Shown one piece after another: positions 5,325-7,022 of a DNA stretch of 7,022 bases (the stretch's first letter is position 1; each line of letters opens with the position of its first letter). The position numbers and the translations under genes were made by a program. Source of the stretch: Eggerthellaceae bacterium. GTDB lineage: Bacteria; Actinomycetota; Coriobacteriia; Coriobacteriales; Eggerthellaceae. The DNA is taken from positions 1 through 7,022 of the forward strand of contig JAFXIM010000106.1 of the NCBI GenBank assembly GCA_017533165.1, read 5' to 3'. The notes beneath the pieces were generated by a model that saw only the letters and a list, made by a program, of their open reading frames with translations, had not been told where the DNA came from and searched no databases.

Positions 5325-6248
5325 ATGCCCAACCTTCACGATATTGAAAGGCGAATCAGCTCCGTTACTTCGACGAAGCAGATCACGCGCACCATGGAAA
5401 TGGTCGCTGCTGCTAAGATCCGCAAGGCAACCGAGCGCGCTATGGACGCCCTGCCCTGGGCATGCGCCATTTCGGACATGCTCATCAGCACGGCTAAGTA
5501 CGCACCGGCTGACTCCGAGCCTCTTCTGCAGGTGCATGATGAGGTCAAGCGTGCTCTTATCGTCGTCGTGACGTCTGACCGTGGCCTTGCTGGTGGTTTC
5601 AACAGCAACGTGCTGCGCGCTGCCGACAAGCTCATCAAGGAGAAGGAACGTCAGGGCATCGAGGTCGAGGTTGTTGCATGCGGCAAGAAGGCAATTGGCT
5701 TCTTCAAGTATCGCAACATCAAGCCGGTTATGGAGTTCGCAGGTCTGTCCGCTGATCCTACTTACGAGCAGGCAGCGCAGATCTCCCTCTACTCGGGCGA
5801 CGGCTATCGCTATGGCAAGCTCGATGAAGTTTTCATCGTGTACAACCATGCGAAGAACGCCGCCGAGCAGAAGCTGGTCGAGCAGCAGGTTCTGCCGATC
5901 AACCAGCAGTCCTATGCCGAGCTTTTGGGTTTGAACAAGAAGGAGAATCCCTTCAAGGAGTTCCTCGAGGACAACGAGAAGATTCCCGGTGATATCGAGT
6001 TCGAGCCCGACCCCGAGTCGGTCATGTTCTACCTGATGAAAGCGTATCTGCGCAACGCATATTACTACGCACTTCTCGACTCGGCTGCGGGCGAACAAGG
6101 CGCTCGCCGCAACGCAATGAAGTCGGCTACCGACAATGCTAACGAGATGGTCTCTACGCTGACCCGCATTTACAACCGCGCGCGTCAGGGTGCTATTACC
6201 ACCGAGATCACCGAAATCGTTGGCGGTGCCGCAGCTTTGGAGGAATAA
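5325..6248 (+). CDS. atpG: ATP synthase F1 subunit gamma
   Basis: Gamma is the central rotor shaft that couples c-ring rotation to catalysis. The 307 residues are somewhat more than the usual 285-295. The N-terminal helix has DIERRISSVTSTKQITRTMEMVAAAKIRK (6-34). The Rossmann-like domain starts with ALIVVVTSDRGLAGGFNSNV (77-96). The C-terminal helix holds RRNAMKSATDNA (261-272), and the family signature is ITTEITEIVGGAAAL (291-305). The extra length appears to lie in a charged loop at about 194-223 (containing NKKENPFKEFLEDNEK), before the conserved FEPDPESV (226-233). The ATG at 5325 is preceded by AGGTAGG (5312-5318), giving 6 nt of spacing. atpD begins at the base directly after the stop, and the atpD ribosome binding site lies in the last codons of this gene. 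Confidence 0.96.
   Translation: MPNLHDIERRISSVTSTKQITRTMEMVAAAKIRKATERAMDALPWACAISDMLISTAKYAPADSEPLLQVHDEVKRALIVVVTSDRGLAGGFNSNVLRAADKLIKEKERQGIEVEVVACGKKAIGFFKYRNIKPVMEFAGLSADPTYEQAAQISLYSGDGYRYGKLDEVFIVYNHAKNAAEQKLVEQQVLPINQQSYAELLGLNKKENPFKEFLEDNEKIPGDIEFEPDPESVMFYLMKAYLRNAYYYALLDSAAGEQGARRNAMKSATDNANEMVSTLTRIYNRARQGAITTEITEIVGGAAALEE

Positions 6249-7022
<774 letters not shown>

Noticed and set aside
3743..5332. 529-residue open frame on the - strand opposite atpA
   Set aside because: It is exactly codon-aligned with atpA and is explained by the absence of TTA/CTA/TCA codons in that gene. Its predicted protein has no recognisable family, and atpA is certain.

Overview
The window is a housekeeping stretch of a bacterial chromosome, all genes on the + strand. 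It runs from the 3' end of glyA (serine hydroxymethyltransferase), through a dCMP deaminase gene (comEB type), into an F-type ATP synthase operon in the order small membrane protein (atpI position) - atpB (a) - atpE (c) - atpF (b) - atpH (delta) - atpA (alpha) - atpG (gamma) - atpD (beta, cut by the window end). atpC (epsilon) would be expected just beyond the right edge. I see no mobile element, tRNA, rRNA or CRISPR array.

The organism looks like a moderately G+C-rich Gram-positive bacterium. The glyA / dCMP deaminase / atp neighbourhood is known from Gram-positives, Shine-Dalgarno sites are strong, and GTG starts occur at atpB, atpF and probably atpA. The protein character (signal-peptide-like N-terminus on subunit b, separate b and delta genes, alpha with an extra loop) suggests a Coriobacteriia-type actinobacterium such as a Collinsella or Olsenella relative. 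That placement is inference only, since no marker was compared.

Layout: 2-911 holds two nucleotide/one-carbon genes with a 10-nt gap. Positions 912-1053 are non-coding and hold a weak terminator-like structure, a candidate promoter and a compact set of repeats. From 1054 to the right edge the atp genes are tightly packed, with gaps of 15, 146, 62, -11, -1 (or -7), 13 and 0 nt. The only large internal gap, between atpB and atpE, contains five consecutive inverted repeats and then a very strong ribosome binding site. This is a plausible device for making the c subunit, the most abundant subunit of the complex, in excess.

Together the atp genes encode Fo (a, c ring, b) and F1 (alpha, beta, gamma, delta). 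The c-subunit ion site (Glu59 followed by Ala-Leu, with no polar partner in helix 1) reads as a proton-type site. The points worth a second look are the atpB-atpE hairpin array, a 9-nt-period TGCGC element shared between the operon leader and that array, the putative cleavable signal peptide of subunit b, three cysteines in c-subunit helix 1, a loop insertion in alpha, and the c-like LAEAIAL helix of the small first protein. The window shows no clearly novel biological system.
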